This document shows positions 47,116 through 56,880 of a stretch of 64,000 nt of DNA, one piece after another; position 1 is the first letter of the stretch; each line of letters starts with the position of its first letter. Below the pieces are notes generated by a model. It had not been told where the DNA came from. It saw only the letters and a list, made by a program, of their open reading frames with translations, and searched no databases. Source of the DNA: Xanthomonas hydrangeae (GTDB lineage Bacteria > Pseudomonadota > Gammaproteobacteria > Xanthomonadales > Xanthomonadaceae); the NCBI GenBank assembly GCA_905142475.1, contig LR990730.1, positions 4,278,001 to 4,342,000 on the forward strand, in the 5' to 3' direction. Both the position numbers and the translations under genes were made by a program.

Positions 47116-47209
47116 CCGGGAATAGGGAGAGGGGAATAGGGAATCGGAACAGCAGAGCTATCGCAGCGTTGCTTTTACCATTCTCGTCTCCCTATTCCCC
47201 ATTCCCGTC
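47116..47209. repeat. Heptamer-bracketed element between nrdR and glyA
   Basis: GGGAATAGGGAGAGGGGAAT and AGGGAATC units (47118-47145) face inverted CTCCCTATTCCCCATTCCCG (47188-47207). The core contains AACAGCAGAGCTATCGCAGC and GTTGCTTTTACC, much like other copies. It exactly fills the gap between the glyA stop and nrdR start. Confidence 0.78.
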
Positions 47210-48463
47210 TCAGCCATACACCGGATACTTCTTGCACTGCGCAGTCACCGCGTCGCGCACCTTCGCCAGCACCGCTTCGTCGGTGGGAGCGTCGAGCACG
47301 TCGGCGATCCAGTTGGCCAGATCGATGCTGTCCTGTTCCAGATAACCACGCGTGGTGATCGCCGGGGTGCCCAGGCGCAGGCCGGAGGTGACGAACGGCG
47401 AACGCGGGTCGTTGGGCACTGCGTTCTTGTTGACGGTGATGTGGGCCTTGCCGAGCGCGGCTTCTGCGTCCTTGCCGGAGACGTCGCGGCCGATCATGTC
47501 CACCAGCATCAGATGATTTTCGGTGCCGCCGGAGACGATCTTGTAGCCGCGCGCGATCAGCGTGTTGGCCATGGCCTGGGCGTTCTTCACCACCTGCTGC
47601 TGGTAGGTCTTGAACGCAGGTTCCAGCGCTTCCTTGAACGCCACCGCCTTGGCCGCGATGACGTGCATCAGCGGGCCGCCCTGGATGCCCGGGAACACGA
47701 TCGACTGCAGCTTCTTCTGCAGTTCTTCGCTGGCGCCCTTGGCCACGATGATGCCGCCGCGCGGGCCGCGCAGGGTCTTGTGGGTGGTCGAGGTGACCAC
47801 GTGCGCATGCTCCATCGGGCTGGGATACACGCCGGCAGCGACCAGGCCGGCCACGTGCGCCATGTCCACGAACAGGTACGCACCGACACTGTCGGCGATG
47901 GCGCGGAAGCGCGCCCAATCGATCTTCTGCGAATACGCCGAGAAACCCGCCACGACCATCTTCGGCTTGTGCTCGGTGGCCAGGCGCTGGACCTCGTCAT
48001 AGTCGATCAGGCCCTGCTCGTTGACACCGTACTGCACGGCGTTGAACAGCTTGCCGGAGACATTGACCTTGGCGCCGTGGGTCAGGTGACCGCCATGGGC
48101 CAGACTCATGCCCAGGATGGTGTCGCCGGGCTGCAGCAGCGCCAGATACACCGCCTGGTTGGCCTGCGAGCCGCTGTGCGGCTGCACGTTCGCATAGTCT
48201 GCTCCGAACACCTGCTTGATGCGCTCGATCGCCAGCTGCTCGGCGATGTCGACGAACTCGCAGCCACCGTAATAGCGTTTGCCCGGATAGCCTTCGGCGT
48301 ATTTGTTGGTCAGCTGGCTGCCCTGGGCTTCCATCACCAGCGGGCTGCAATAGTTTTCGCTGGCGATCAGCTCGACGTGATCCTCCTGGCGGCCGGCTTC
48401 GTCGGCGATGGCCTTGGCCAGTTCGGGGTCGTAGGTTTCCAGTCGGACGTCGCGCGAGAACAT
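47210..48463 (-). CDS. glyA: Serine hydroxymethyltransferase GlyA
   Basis: PLP enzyme converting serine and tetrahydrofolate to glycine and methylene-THF, the main source of one-carbon units. The 417-residue product (E. coli 417) shows [46 protein letters not shown] and the PLP-lysine Lys229 in [14 protein letters not shown]. The ATG at 48463 follows GGAG nine bases upstream; the frame continues farther but is not conserved. Confidence 0.97.
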   Translation of the reverse strand: MFSRDVRLETYDPELAKAIADEAGRQEDHVELIASENYCSPLVMEAQGSQLTNKYAEGYPGKRYYGGCEFVDIAEQLAIERIKQVFGADYANVQPHSGSQANQAVYLALLQPGDTILGMSLAHGGHLTHGAKVNVSGKLFNAVQYGVNEQGLIDYDEVQRLATEHKPKMVVAGFSAYSQKIDWARFRAIADSVGAYLFVDMAHVAGLVAAGVYPSPMEHAHVVTSTTHKTLRGPRGGIIVAKGASEELQKKLQSIVFPGIQGGPLMHVIAAKAVAFKEALEPAFKTYQQQVVKNAQAMANTLIARGYKIVSGGTENHLMLVDMIGRDVSGKDAEAALGKAHITVNKNAVPNDPRSPFVTSGLRLGTPAITTRGYLEQDSIDLANWIADVLDAPTDEAVLAKVRDAVTAQCKKYPVYG

Positions 48464-48577
48464 GCAGAGCTCCGGGGCAGCTGTTGCCAGTAGGGGCGCA
48501 GATTGTAAGCCCCCGCATGGACAGGTGACCAATTGCGATGCTGGCGCGGCCCACTCGCACCATGGCGCCCGCGCCTT

Positions 48578-48609
48578 CAAAAGACAAAGGCGCACCGGAG
48601 TGCGCCTTT
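48578..48609 (-). terminator. Terminator downstream of the RcnB-like gene
   Basis: Minus-strand stem AAAGGCGCAC / GTGCGCCTTT with a four-base loop (48586-48609) is followed by GTCTTTTG, about 50 bases after the stop codon of the RcnB-like gene and upstream of glyA. Confidence 0.75.
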
Positions 48610-48659
48610 GGGTGATGGCCTGCCCGCTTGCCGGGCCGGACCAAGTCGATCGCCAACGC

Positions 48660-49163
48660 TTAGTTGTTGAGCACCAGATCGGCGATCACACCTGTTGCGA
48701 TGGCCACCAGCAGGAAGTTGCCGGTGTTGTCGCGCTGCCAGCGATAGCCGCGCGGCGGGTAGCGCAGGTTGTAGCGGTCGTAATCGTTGACCACGTAAAT
48801 CGGACCCTGATAGCGGTGACCACGCACATAGGCTGGACGGCCGTAGTAGACCGGCGCAGGTACGTAGGCATACCCGCCACGGTCGTAGTGGCGATCACGG
48901 TAGCGCGCGTCGCGATAGCCCTCACGGTAGCCATTGCCATAGTAACGGCGGTCCTGGCGCCAGTCGCGGCGGTCGGCCTGGCGGTCGTCCCGCCACTCAC
49001 GACGGTCGTTGCGATGGTCGTCGCGACGATCATTACGCCAGTCACGGCCATGACCGCGGCGATCGTGGTCGCGGTCCCAGTCTCCGGCGAATGCGGCCGG
49101 TACCACGGAGCCAAGCGCCAGGATGGAGGAAAGCACAACGGTAACGATGCGTTTGCGGTTCAT
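48660..49163 (-). CDS. RcnB-family secreted protein
   Basis: 167-residue exported protein. A signal peptide (about 1-26, ending PAAFAG) is followed by a strongly charged Arg/Asp/His repeat stretch at about 27-90 (units like [19 protein letters not shown]). A C-terminal RcnB domain has [22 protein letters not shown]. coli RcnB tunes periplasmic nickel/cobalt export; the His/Asp-rich stretch here could bind metal, but no rcnA is nearby. It stands alone between glyA and the divergent ettA. Function is inferred only at family level. Confidence 0.82.
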   Translation of the reverse strand: MNRKRIVTVVLSSILALGSVVPAAFAGDWDRDHDRRGHGRDWRNDRRDDHRNDRREWRDDRQADRRDWRQDRRYYGNGYREGYRDARYRDRHYDRGGYAYVPAPVYYGRPAYVRGHRYQGPIYVVNDYDRYNLRYPPRGYRWQRDNTGNFLLVAIATGVIADLVLNN

Positions 49164-49315
49164 GACAGCTCCTGTTTGCGATGTCGCAACTGCATTAATG
49201 CGCCCGGCGCCTTAACGCATTCTTGCTGGAATCGGTTACGAAAACGCCCATTCAGGTGAGAAGTAAGCTGCCGTTTAGCTGCAACCCTGCTCCCGCGTGC
49301 CTTGGCACTTGCCCG

Positions 49316-49321
49316 TATAAT
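49316..49321 (+). promoter_or_regulatory. Candidate -10 box of ettA
   Basis: Exact TATAAT about 70 bases upstream of the ettA start. No convincing -35 at the right spacing, so moderate to low confidence. Confidence 0.4.
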
Positions 49322-49387
49322 CGGCGCAATCCCTTTTCCGCTGCCTCCGGCCTCGGCCGGCGGGCTGCCTGCGTCCACGGAGCCCCC

Positions 49388-51049
49388 ATGTCGCAATACA
49401 TTTACACCATGAACGGCGTCAGCAAGACGGTGCCGCCGAAGCGCCAGATCATCAAGGACATCTCGCTGTCGTTCTTCCCGGGCGCCAAGATCGGCCTGCT
49501 CGGCCTGAACGGCTCGGGCAAGTCGACCGTGCTGAAGATCATGGCCGGCGTGGACACCGATTTCAGCGGCGAAGCGCGCCCGCAGGCCGGCATCAAGGTC
49601 GGCTATCTGGCGCAGGAACCCGAACTCAACCCCGAGCACACCGTGCGTCAGGCGGTGGAGGAAGGCGTCGGCGAAGTGCTGCAGGCCCAGGCCGCGCTGG
49701 ACAAGATCTACGAAGCCTACGCCGAGGAAGGCGCCGACTTCGACAAGCTGGCCGCCGAGCAGCAGCGCCTGGAAGCCATCCTGGCCGCCGGCGATGCGCA
49801 TATGGTCGAACAGCAGCTGGAAGTGGCCGCCGACGCGCTGCGTCTGCCGCCGTGGGAAGCGCTGATCGGCCCGCTGTCCGGTGGCGAAAAGCGCCGCGTG
49901 GCGCTGTGCCGCCTGCTGCTGCAGAAGCCGGACATGCTGCTGCTCGACGAACCGACCAACCATCTGGACGCCGAATCGGTCGAATGGCTGGAACAGTTCC
50001 TGGCGCGCTACACCGGCACCGTGGTGGCGGTGACGCATGATCGCTACTTCCTGGACAACGCCGCCGAGTGGATCCTGGAACTGGACCGCGGCCGCGGCAT
50101 TCCGTGGAAGGGCAACTACACCGACTGGCTGACCCAGAAGGACGAACGCCTCAAGCAGGAAGACAATCAGGAAAAGTCACGCCAGAAGGCGATCCAGAAG
50201 GAACTGGAATGGTCGCGCCAGAACGCCAAGGGCGGCCGCACCAAGGGCAAGGCGCGTCTGGCCCGCCTGGAAGAACTGCAGTCGGTGGACTACCAGCGCC
50301 GCAACGAGACCAACGAGATCTTCATTCCGCCGGGCGAGCGCCTGGGCAATGCCGTGCTCGAGTTCAAGAACGTCACCAAGAAGTTCGGCGACCGCCTGCT
50401 GATCGACAATCTGAGCTTCCTGGTGCCCGGTGGCGCGATCGTCGGCATCATCGGCCCCAACGGTGCCGGTAAGTCGACCCTGTTCAAGATGATCACCGGC
50501 ATGGAGACCCCGGATTCGGGCGAGATCGTGCTCGGGCCGACCGTGAAGCTGGCCTACGTGGACCAGAGCCGCGACAAGCTGGAAGGCAACCACAACGTGT
50601 TCCAGGAAATCGCCGGCGGTCTGGACATCCTCAACATCAACGGCGTGGAGATCCAGTCGCGCGCCTACATCGGCCGCTTCAACTTCAAGGGCCAGGACCA
50701 GCAGAAGATGGTCGGCTCGCTCTCCGGCGGTGAGCGCGGTCGTCTGCACATGGCCAAGACGCTGTTGCAAGGCGGCAACGTATTGCTGCTCGACGAACCA
50801 TCCAACGACCTGGACATCGAAACCCTGCGTGCGCTGGAAGATGCGTTGCTGGAATTTCCCGGCAACACCTTCGTGATTTCGCATGATCGCTGGTTCCTGG
50901 ATCGCATCGCCACGCACATCATCGCCTTCGAAGGCGACTCGCACGTGGAGTTCTTCCAGGGCAACTACCGCGAGTACGAAGAAGACAAGAAGCGCCGCAT
51001 GGGCGACGACGCCGGTCCCAAGCGTCTGCGCTTCAAGGCGCTGAAATAA
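49388..51049 (+). CDS. ettA: ABC-F translation factor EttA
   Basis: Energy-dependent translational throttle A, an ABC-F ATPase that binds the ribosomal E site. The 553-residue product has two ABC domains without membrane spans: Walker A GLNGSGKST at 39-47 and signature LSGGEKRRVALCRLL, then GPNGAGKST and LSGGERGRLHMAKTLL. Walker B motifs (MLLLDEPTNHLD, VLLLDEPSNDLD) and the EttA arm in the first domain are present. The ATG at 49388 (MSQYIYTMNGVSKTVPPKR) is the family start; the longer upstream frame is unconserved. It is followed by a strong terminator. Confidence 0.97.
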   Translation: MSQYIYTMNGVSKTVPPKRQIIKDISLSFFPGAKIGLLGLNGSGKSTVLKIMAGVDTDFSGEARPQAGIKVGYLAQEPELNPEHTVRQAVEEGVGEVLQAQAALDKIYEAYAEEGADFDKLAAEQQRLEAILAAGDAHMVEQQLEVAADALRLPPWEALIGPLSGGEKRRVALCRLLLQKPDMLLLDEPTNHLDAESVEWLEQFLARYTGTVVAVTHDRYFLDNAAEWILELDRGRGIPWKGNYTDWLTQKDERLKQEDNQEKSRQKAIQKELEWSRQNAKGGRTKGKARLARLEELQSVDYQRRNETNEIFIPPGERLGNAVLEFKNVTKKFGDRLLIDNLSFLVPGGAIVGIIGPNGAGKSTLFKMITGMETPDSGEIVLGPTVKLAYVDQSRDKLEGNHNVFQEIAGGLDILNINGVEIQSRAYIGRFNFKGQDQQKMVGSLSGGERGRLHMAKTLLQGGNVLLLDEPSNDLDIETLRALEDALLEFPGNTFVISHDRWFLDRIATHIIAFEGDSHVEFFQGNYREYEEDKKRRMGDDAGPKRLRFKALK

Positions 51050-51127
51050 GCAAGAGCGGTCAACAAAACGGCTGCGCTCGCCGCCAGGCGACTGCTCGCT
51101 ACGGTTTGCCAGCCACTCGTAAGACAA

Positions 51128-51150
51128 GGGCGCCGAAAGGCGCCCTTTTT
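51128..51150 (+). terminator. Terminator downstream of ettA
   Basis: Perfect stem GGGCGCC / GGCGCCC with a GAAA tetraloop is followed by TTTTT, 78 bases after the ettA stop. The reverse strand starts with AAGG and could also serve def. Confidence 0.88.
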
Positions 51151-51222
51151 ACGTGCGGAGTTCGGTGGCGTTGCGTCGACAAACCGCGCCGTCGAGGATG
51201 GAGCGCACCGTTGGCCGCTGCG

Positions 51223-51738
51223 TTACAGTTCGTAAGACAGCACGTCTTCGAAGCCGAAGGTGTCGAAGTTTTCGATGCGCGAGGGATACAGGCGGCCGAC
51301 CAGGTGATCGTATTCGTGCTGCACAACACGCGCGTGGAAGCCTTCGGCCTCGCGCTCGATCGGACTGCCATCGGGTGCGAAGCCACGATAACGGATGAAG
51401 CGATAGCGTGGGATCACCGCGCGTAATCCGGGAATGGACAGGCAGCCTTCCCACCCGTTTTCCATCTCCTCCGACAGCGGTTCGATCTGTGCATTGGCCA
51501 ATGCGGTGCGCGGCACCGCCGGCGCTTCGGGGTAACGCTCGCTGGCCTCGAACCCGAACACCATCAATTGCAGATCCACCGCGATCTGCGGTGCGGCCAG
51601 ACCCACGCCACGTGCATCGTCCATGGTCTCGAACATATCGGCCACCAAGGTGCGCAGCTCGGCGCTACCCAGGTTGGTGACCGGTGGCGCCACACGCAGC
51701 AGGCGTTTGTCGCCCATGCGGATAATCTCGCGAATCAT
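51223..51738 (-). CDS. def: Peptide deformylase
   Basis: Metalloenzyme removing formyl from nascent N-terminal Met. The 171 residues carry all three motifs: GVGLAAPQ at 44-51, EGCLS at 97-101 (Cys ligand), and QHEYDH at 140-145 (His ligands and catalytic Glu). It is convergent with ettA and not followed by fmt, so it may be a second deformylase besides a def-fmt copy elsewhere. The ATG at 51738 is the only sensible start. Confidence 0.95.
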   Translation of the reverse strand: MIREIIRMGDKRLLRVAPPVTNLGSAELRTLVADMFETMDDARGVGLAAPQIAVDLQLMVFGFEASERYPEAPAVPRTALANAQIEPLSEEMENGWEGCLSIPGLRAVIPRYRFIRYRGFAPDGSPIEREAEGFHARVVQHEYDHLVGRLYPSRIENFDTFGFEDVLSYEL

Positions 51739-52432
51739 CTAGCTGCTCCCGGGAAACGTGACGGGATTTTAGAACCTGTTCGGTAGGCGTAGGTGAGGTT
51801 CGGGATTTGGGATTTGGGACTTGGGATTTGGGATCTGGGATCTGGGATCTGGGATTTGGGATCTGGGATCTGGGATCTGGGATCTGGGATTGGGGATTGG
51901 GGATTGGCGGATTCGCAACTGGGACATCGGATACCGCTGCGTTGGCGCTTCACGTTCTGATCTCAGTTGGCTGCCCGGCTCGGTTTCCTTCTACCGGCGG
52001 AGACGGGCCTCGCTCGTACCCGCATCCGCGCCTGCGGGGCACCTTCTCCCGATGGGAGAAGGAATCCGTCGCAGCCTTGGCCTGCTGGCCGGAGTGAAGG
52101 AGACAGCGTCGTCGATGCGAAGCGTTGCACGGACCAAGCCGGCTTGCTGTTCATCAGGCGCACACCAGCCGCCCAGCACGCGGCTCGCGTCAAAAATTCG
52201 ACCAATTCGGGCCCAACTGGTGTTGGGAACTCCGGAAAATATCCCATGGCAAGCGACTGACTGACTGTTTCAGGTCACCGCTTCGCATTCAGGGGGCTTG
52301 CATGTCAAAAGATTGACACAAGTCACGGATTCATGATTCAGTCATGAACAGACTGAAACGGAAGGATCTCCCGAATGCCGGTGTCTGCACGGCATCCCTT
52401 TTCCCCCTGTTGGACTCAAGGAAACCCCAACG
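51739..52432. other. 694-base intergenic region upstream of the metalloprotease unit
   Basis: Contains the 15-unit heptamer array (51799-51903) and an inverted repeat CCTTCTCCC / GGGAGAAGG around a three-base loop (52042-52062). A TTGACA at 52313-52318 may be a -35 for the next gene, without a clean -10. ORFs in this stretch are translations of the repeats. Confidence 0.6.
51799..51903. repeat. Tandem heptamer array (15 units)
   Basis: Fifteen 7-bp units with the common GGGA core: TTCGGGA, TTTGGGA, TTTGGGA, CTTGGGA, TTTGGGA, then mainly TCTGGGA, ending in two TTGGGGA. It differs in letter content from the array at 38851 but keeps the seven-base period. It lies directly upstream of def. Confidence 0.94.
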
Positions 52433-52846
52433 ATGATGAGCTTTCGTAAGCCCGGATGGATGCTGTCCGGTGTGCTGTGCGTCGTCTGCCTGCCGGCCCT
52501 GGCCGTCGCGCAAGAGGCCGCAACCAGCAGTTCCAAGGTCGGCATCGACCCCGCCACCGGCAAGCTGCGCCCGCTGACCGACGCCGAGAGCGCGGCGCTG
52601 GATCAGCAGGCTGCGTCGTCGGCCCGCAGCAGTGCTGCACGCACCACGGTTCCGCAGACCGAAGCCGCCGCACGCGCGACCGAGCGACGCCTGCCCAACG
52701 GCACCGTGGCGCGCAAACTGCCGGCCACGCAGATGAGTTCGCTGGCCGCGACCCGTCAGGCCGATGGCCGCATCGTCATCGAACACAGCGACGACGCCGA
52801 CACCCAACCCGCCCACGCCGAGCACGGAGCGCTGCCGCATGAATAA
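52433..52846 (+). CDS. Small exported hypothetical protein upstream of a metalloprotease
   Basis: 137-residue product with a signal peptide (about 1-26, MLSGVLCVVCLPALAVAQ) followed by an Ala/Ser/Thr-rich acidic domain with GIDPATGKLRPLTDAESAAL and LPNGTVARKLPATQMSS. No enzymatic motif or transmembrane segment follows the signal. Its stop overlaps the start of the metalloprotease gene by eight bases, so the two are coupled; it could be a chaperone, inhibitor or companion of that protease (inference). ATG 52433 or 52436 are both possible. I do not recognise the family. Confidence 0.75.
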   Translation: MMSFRKPGWMLSGVLCVVCLPALAVAQEAATSSSKVGIDPATGKLRPLTDAESAALDQQAASSARSSAARTTVPQTEAAARATERRLPNGTVARKLPATQMSSLAATRQADGRIVIEHSDDADTQPAHAEHGALPHE

Positions 52847-54497
52847 GCCCCTGTTGCTGTTGTCTCTGGCCGTGGCCGCCGCCATCGCGCCGCTGCACGC
52901 CAGCGCCGCCAACGTTACGCTGATCAATGGCGATGCCGGCACCAGCGTCGGCTTGAACGATCCCACCACCGCAGCGCCATTAGGCGGCAATCCCGGGCGC
53001 TCGGTGGGCGAACAGCGCCGCATCGCCTACCAGTACGCCATGGACCTGTGGGGTGCGGTGCTGCAGAGCAACGTCGAGATCAAGGTGTATGCCTCGTTCG
53101 CACGGCTGACCTGTACCGCCACCGGCGGCACGCTGGGTCAGGCCGGCCCGAACTGGATCGTCAACGATTTCCCCGGTTCCAAGCCCAATACGCTGTATCC
53201 GTCCGCGTTGGGCGATGCGATCGCCGGGCAGGATCTGGTGCCCGATCCGAACGATCCGGCCGATGTTTTTTCGCAATTCAACGGCGACCTGGGCAAGGAA
53301 GATTGCCTGGCCGGATCGGGCTGGTACCTGGGTCTGGACGGCAAGACGCCCGAAGGCCAGATCAACTTCCTCAACGTGGTGATGCATGAGATCGGCCACG
53401 GCCTGGGCGCAGCGGGCTTCCTCAACAAGACCACCGGTGTGCTCGGCTCGGGCACCGGCCTGACCGACGTCTACACCGCGCAGGCCTTCGACAATGTGCA
53501 GAACAAGCGTTTCGACGACCCGACCATGACCAACGCGCTGCGTGCAGAAGCGATGCGCACACCGGGTCGTACGGTGTGGGCGGGCACGCGCGTCAACCGC
53601 GAGGCGGCGTTGATCCTGGATCCGCGCACCTTGCTGCGGGTGACCGCACCGGCCAGCGCAGCCGGCAAGTACGAGGTGGGCTTTGCCAGCTTCGGGCCGC
53701 TGGCCAGTGCGGCCAATTTCCCGGCCAAGTCGGTGGTGACGGTCAACGATGGCGTGGCGGCACCGTCGGCCGGCGATGGCTGCGAGACGCCGTTCGCCAA
53801 TGCGGCTGCTGTGGCCGGCAAGGTGGCGCTGATCGACCGTGGCACCTGCGCGTTCGCGATCAAGGTGAAAAATGCCCAGCTCAACGGCGCGGTGGGCGTG
53901 ATCGTCGCCAACAACGCGGCAGGCGTGCAGACAATGGGCAATGCCGCGCCGCCGATCACCGACATCACCATCCCGGCGATCATGGTGTCGCAGGCCGATG
54001 GTGCGCGTCTGAAAAGCAGCACCGCAGTGGTCGCGGCGTTGTACGAAGATCCCGAGCTGTTGCAGGGCACTGACAGCGAAGGCCGTACACGCTTGTACGC
54101 GCCCAGCGTGGTGGCCGGCGGTTCGACGTTCTCGCACTTCGATACCGATCTGCAGCCGAACGCGTTGATGGAACCGTTCGACACGCCGGAAGTGCAGGCG
54201 CAGCTCAATATCGACCTGACCCCGGCGATGTTTGCCGATATCGGGTGGACCTTGAACCGCGGGCTGGCCAAGCTCGGTAGCTGCAACACGCTGGTGCCGA
54301 CGCTGGAGACCGGCGGGTTGATTCCCGGCGCGAACATCTCGGCCGAAAGCAGCCTGTGCAAGACCCAGAACGCCGGCAACCGTCTCGGTTACCTGACCTG
54401 CATGGACGAGCACGCGCGCGAATTGCAGAACCAGGGCGCCATCAGCCGCGTGCAACAGGCGTCGGTGTTCGTCTGCGCCACCAAGGTGCGTCCGTAA
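52839..54497 (+). CDS. Secreted zinc metalloprotease with inserted PA domain
   Basis: 552-residue exported protein. The signal peptide is at about 1-24 (LLLLSLAVAAAIAPLHASA). A zincin signature HEIGHGLGAAGF sits near residue 187 (HExxHxxG), within NFLNVVMHEIGHGLG. A protease-associated (PA) domain at about 290-400 has CETPFANAAAVAGKVALIDR, GTCAFAIKVKNAQLNGAVGV and IPAIMVSQADG. A helical C-terminus has several Cys. The PA domain separates the zincin motif from the MFADIGWTLN segment that usually closes such catalytic domains, so it looks like an insertion. Start 52839 overlaps the upstream gene by eight bases. Probably cuts extracellular proteins; substrate unknown. Confidence 0.82.
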   Translation: MNKPLLLLSLAVAAAIAPLHASAANVTLINGDAGTSVGLNDPTTAAPLGGNPGRSVGEQRRIAYQYAMDLWGAVLQSNVEIKVYASFARLTCTATGGTLGQAGPNWIVNDFPGSKPNTLYPSALGDAIAGQDLVPDPNDPADVFSQFNGDLGKEDCLAGSGWYLGLDGKTPEGQINFLNVVMHEIGHGLGAAGFLNKTTGVLGSGTGLTDVYTAQAFDNVQNKRFDDPTMTNALRAEAMRTPGRTVWAGTRVNREAALILDPRTLLRVTAPASAAGKYEVGFASFGPLASAANFPAKSVVTVNDGVAAPSAGDGCETPFANAAAVAGKVALIDRGTCAFAIKVKNAQLNGAVGVIVANNAAGVQTMGNAAPPITDITIPAIMVSQADGARLKSSTAVVAALYEDPELLQGTDSEGRTRLYAPSVVAGGSTFSHFDTDLQPNALMEPFDTPEVQAQLNIDLTPAMFADIGWTLNRGLAKLGSCNTLVPTLETGGLIPGANISAESSLCKTQNAGNRLGYLTCMDEHARELQNQGAISRVQQASVFVCATKVRP

Positions 54498-54526
54498 ACA
54501 GCAAGATTCACTGCATGTGATGCGAG

Positions 54527-54552
54527 CGGCGCCGAAAGGCGCCGTTCGTTTA
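54527..54552 (+). terminator. Terminator between the metalloprotease and pncB genes
   Basis: Stem CGGCGCC / GGCGCCG with a GAAA loop is followed by TTCGTTTA, 29 bases after the metalloprotease stop and just before the convergent pncB stop. The T-run is broken but adequate. Confidence 0.6.
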
Positions 54553-54558
54553 TCTGCA

Positions 54559-55740
54559 TCACGCTGATTCCGGTACCGGCGGCAGCCCGAACACATCGCG
54601 CAGATAGCGCAGGTAGCCGGGATCGTCGCACATGCTCTTGCCGGGCGAATCGCTGAGCTTTGCCACCGGCTGGCCATTGCAGCGGACCATCTTGATCACG
54701 ATCTGCAGCGGCGTCGGCCCCAGGTCGTTGGTGAGGCTGGTGCCCACGCCGAACGCCAGCCGGCAGCGGGTATGGAAATGCGCGTACAGCCGCATCACCT
54801 TGTCGATGTTGAGGCCATCGCTGAACACCAGCACTTTGGTCGCGGGGTCGATGCGGTGCGCCTGGAAGTGCGCGATGACCCGCTCGCCCCAGTCGAACGG
54901 GTCGCCCGAATCATGGCGCATGCCGTCGAACAACTTGCAGAAATACAGGTCGAAATCGCGCAGAAACGCATCCAGCCCGACCACGTCGGACAACGCGATA
55001 CCCAGATCGCCGCGGTACTCGCGCGCCCACGATTCCAGCGCCGCCACCTGCGAATCGCGCAGCCGCGGCCCCAGCGCCTGGAAGGCCTGCAGATACTCGT
55101 GCGCCATCGTGCCCAGCGGGGTCAGGCCGTAATGCTTGGCGAAATAGACGTTGCTGGTGCCGACGAACTGTTCGCCCAGGCCGTCGCGCAGCAACGGCAG
55201 CAACTCGCCATGCCACTGCTGCGAATAGCGCCGACGGGTACCGTAGTCGGCGATCTTGCAGCCGGCCGGCATGCTGCGCAGGCTGCTCACCTTCTCGCGC
55301 AGGCGGCTGCGGCCTTGCTCGAAATCCGGCTCGGAGGTGTTGCGGAACCACACCTCGTTGATGATCGCCAGCAATGGCACTTCGAACAGGATGGTGTGCA
55401 ACCACGGGCCACGGATGGTCAACTCGATCTCGCCCGGATGGGTGGTCGAGGCCGACAGCTGCAGATACTTGCGATCCAGATGAAACAGCGCCAGGAAGTC
55501 GGCAAAATCCGGCTTGATGAAGCGCAGGCTGCGCAGGTAGGCCACTTCATCCTCGCGTAGCCGCAACCGGCACAACGCATCGATCTCGCGCGAGATCTCC
55601 TCGATGAACCGCGCCAGATCCACACCGGGCGTGCGGCACTTGAAGCGATAGTCGACCTGCGCGGCCGGGTGTTGATGCAGCACCGCCTGCATCATGGTGA
55701 ATTTATACAGGTCGGTGTCGAGCAGCGAGTGGATGATCAT
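54559..55740 (-). CDS. pncB: Nicotinate phosphoribosyltransferase PncB
   Basis: NAD salvage enzyme making nicotinate mononucleotide from nicotinate and PRPP, with ATP stimulation. The 393-residue product starts [20 protein letters not shown] and contains [46 protein letters not shown] (the phospho-His region) and [12 protein letters not shown] with [19 protein letters not shown]. Length is standard for the NAPRTase family. Convergent with the metalloprotease gene; monocistronic as far as seen. Confidence 0.96.
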   Translation of the reverse strand: MIIHSLLDTDLYKFTMMQAVLHQHPAAQVDYRFKCRTPGVDLARFIEEISREIDALCRLRLREDEVAYLRSLRFIKPDFADFLALFHLDRKYLQLSASTTHPGEIELTIRGPWLHTILFEVPLLAIINEVWFRNTSEPDFEQGRSRLREKVSSLRSMPAGCKIADYGTRRRYSQQWHGELLPLLRDGLGEQFVGTSNVYFAKHYGLTPLGTMAHEYLQAFQALGPRLRDSQVAALESWAREYRGDLGIALSDVVGLDAFLRDFDLYFCKLFDGMRHDSGDPFDWGERVIAHFQAHRIDPATKVLVFSDGLNIDKVMRLYAHFHTRCRLAFGVGTSLTNDLGPTPLQIVIKMVRCNGQPVAKLSDSPGKSMCDDPGYLRYLRDVFGLPPVPESA

Positions 55741-55911
55741 GCCGCCGGATTATGCCCGTAGCGGCGATCGCGCTGCGTGCAAGCCAATCCGATGCCCTGG
55801 GCGCCGCCACGCTGCAAGGGCAGCGCAGCGGCAGTGCGCCGGGCGATCTACTTCGACGATACCTAGGCAATGGCGCTCGGCACTGTCCCTGGACGATGCC
55901 AAGCGCATCGC

Positions 55912-56880
55912 TCAGCGCGCCAGCACCTGCTGCGCCGGCTTGCCCTGCACGGTGAAGTCGCTATCGCCCGGCCCGCCGGCCTTGGGGTCGGTGTACCAGC
56001 ACCACAGCGCGATGCCTTCCACGCCATGCGCCTGCAGCACCTTGCGCCACTGCTGCAACACCTGCAGCTGCAACCGCGTATCGACCGCGGCGGCGCGTTG
56101 TTCGGGGCTTTCCCAGGGTGCGGCCAGGCTACCGCGTGCAGAGCGCAGGCCCAGCTCGGCCACCCACACCGGTTTGCCCACGCGTTGTCCCAACTGCTGC
56201 AGGCGCTGCGCAGCGGCGTTCATCTCTGCCGTGCGCGTGGCGGCCGCTTCGGACAGACGCGGATACAGGCTGGTGCCCACCGCATCGAACAACGCCCAGT
56301 AGCGGAAGCTCTCGGCATGCTCCATGCCGTCGGCCACGTACAACACTTTGCCGCGATAGACCTTGCGGACTTCTGCCACCAGGCCGGGCCATTGCGGCGC
56401 GTCCTGCAGCTTGCGCAATTCGGTGCCGATCACCAGCGCTTCGGCGTGTTCGTCTTCGGCCAGTCTGGCCAGCGGCAACAGCGCGTTCTGATACGCGGAA
56501 AACCAGGCCGCCTGATCGGTAGGCTCGGTATCGCCCGCCCAATGGCCCGGAATCCACACATGCACCTTGAGCGTGGTTTGCAACCCGGCGCGGTGGCTTT
56601 GGCGCAATGCGGCGCGCATGGCTTCCACACTGCTGTCGCTGCCGAGTACCGGGTCGTCGGACTGCGGATTGGCCTGCCACACAAACGCCACCAGCAGCGC
56701 CTTGCTGGCACCGGTCTTGGCCAGCGCGTCCAGCGACTGCGCCGCAGACGCGCTCTCCCACGGCGCATTGGCCGACACCTTGACGTTGGCGCCCATCCAC
56801 GTCGATGCGTCCGCGTTGCATCCGGTTGCCAGCATGCACACGCCGGCCAACAACACGCTGCTTAGAACGCGTTTGAACAT
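55912..56880 (-). CDS. GH113-like TIM-barrel lipoprotein glycosidase (predicted)
   Basis: 322-residue lipoprotein (signal LLAGVCMLATGC, Cys-21) with a TIM-barrel region resembling GH113 and related glycosidases. IGTELRKL carries the likely acid/base Glu and VAELGLRS the likely nucleophile Glu; LKVHVWIPGHW and IALWCWYTDPKAGGPGDSDF are other barrel strands. It overlaps the 3' end of the preceding membrane-protein gene by 19 bases, placing it fourth in an exopolysaccharide cluster. A role in trimming or processing that polymer is inferred. Substrate unknown. Confidence 0.75.
   Translation of the reverse strand: MFKRVLSSVLLAGVCMLATGCNADASTWMGANVKVSANAPWESASAAQSLDALAKTGASKALLVAFVWQANPQSDDPVLGSDSSVEAMRAALRQSHRAGLQTTLKVHVWIPGHWAGDTEPTDQAAWFSAYQNALLPLARLAEDEHAEALVIGTELRKLQDAPQWPGLVAEVRKVYRGKVLYVADGMEHAESFRYWALFDAVGTSLYPRLSEAAATRTAEMNAAAQRLQQLGQRVGKPVWVAELGLRSARGSLAAPWESPEQRAAAVDTRLQLQVLQQWRKVLQAHGVEGIALWCWYTDPKAGGPGDSDFTVQGKPAQQVLAR

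Noticed and set aside
48464..48659. Glycine riboswitch upstream of glyA
   Set aside because: The leader lacks the paired conserved aptamer motifs; the hairpin there fits a terminator for the RcnB-like gene.
51799..51903. Replication iterons
   Set aside because: Seven-base units without helical phasing, no rep gene and no DnaA box nearby.
47210..55740. Genomic island covering ettA to pncB
   Set aside because: No integrase, attachment repeats or composition break seen; genes are mostly housekeeping.
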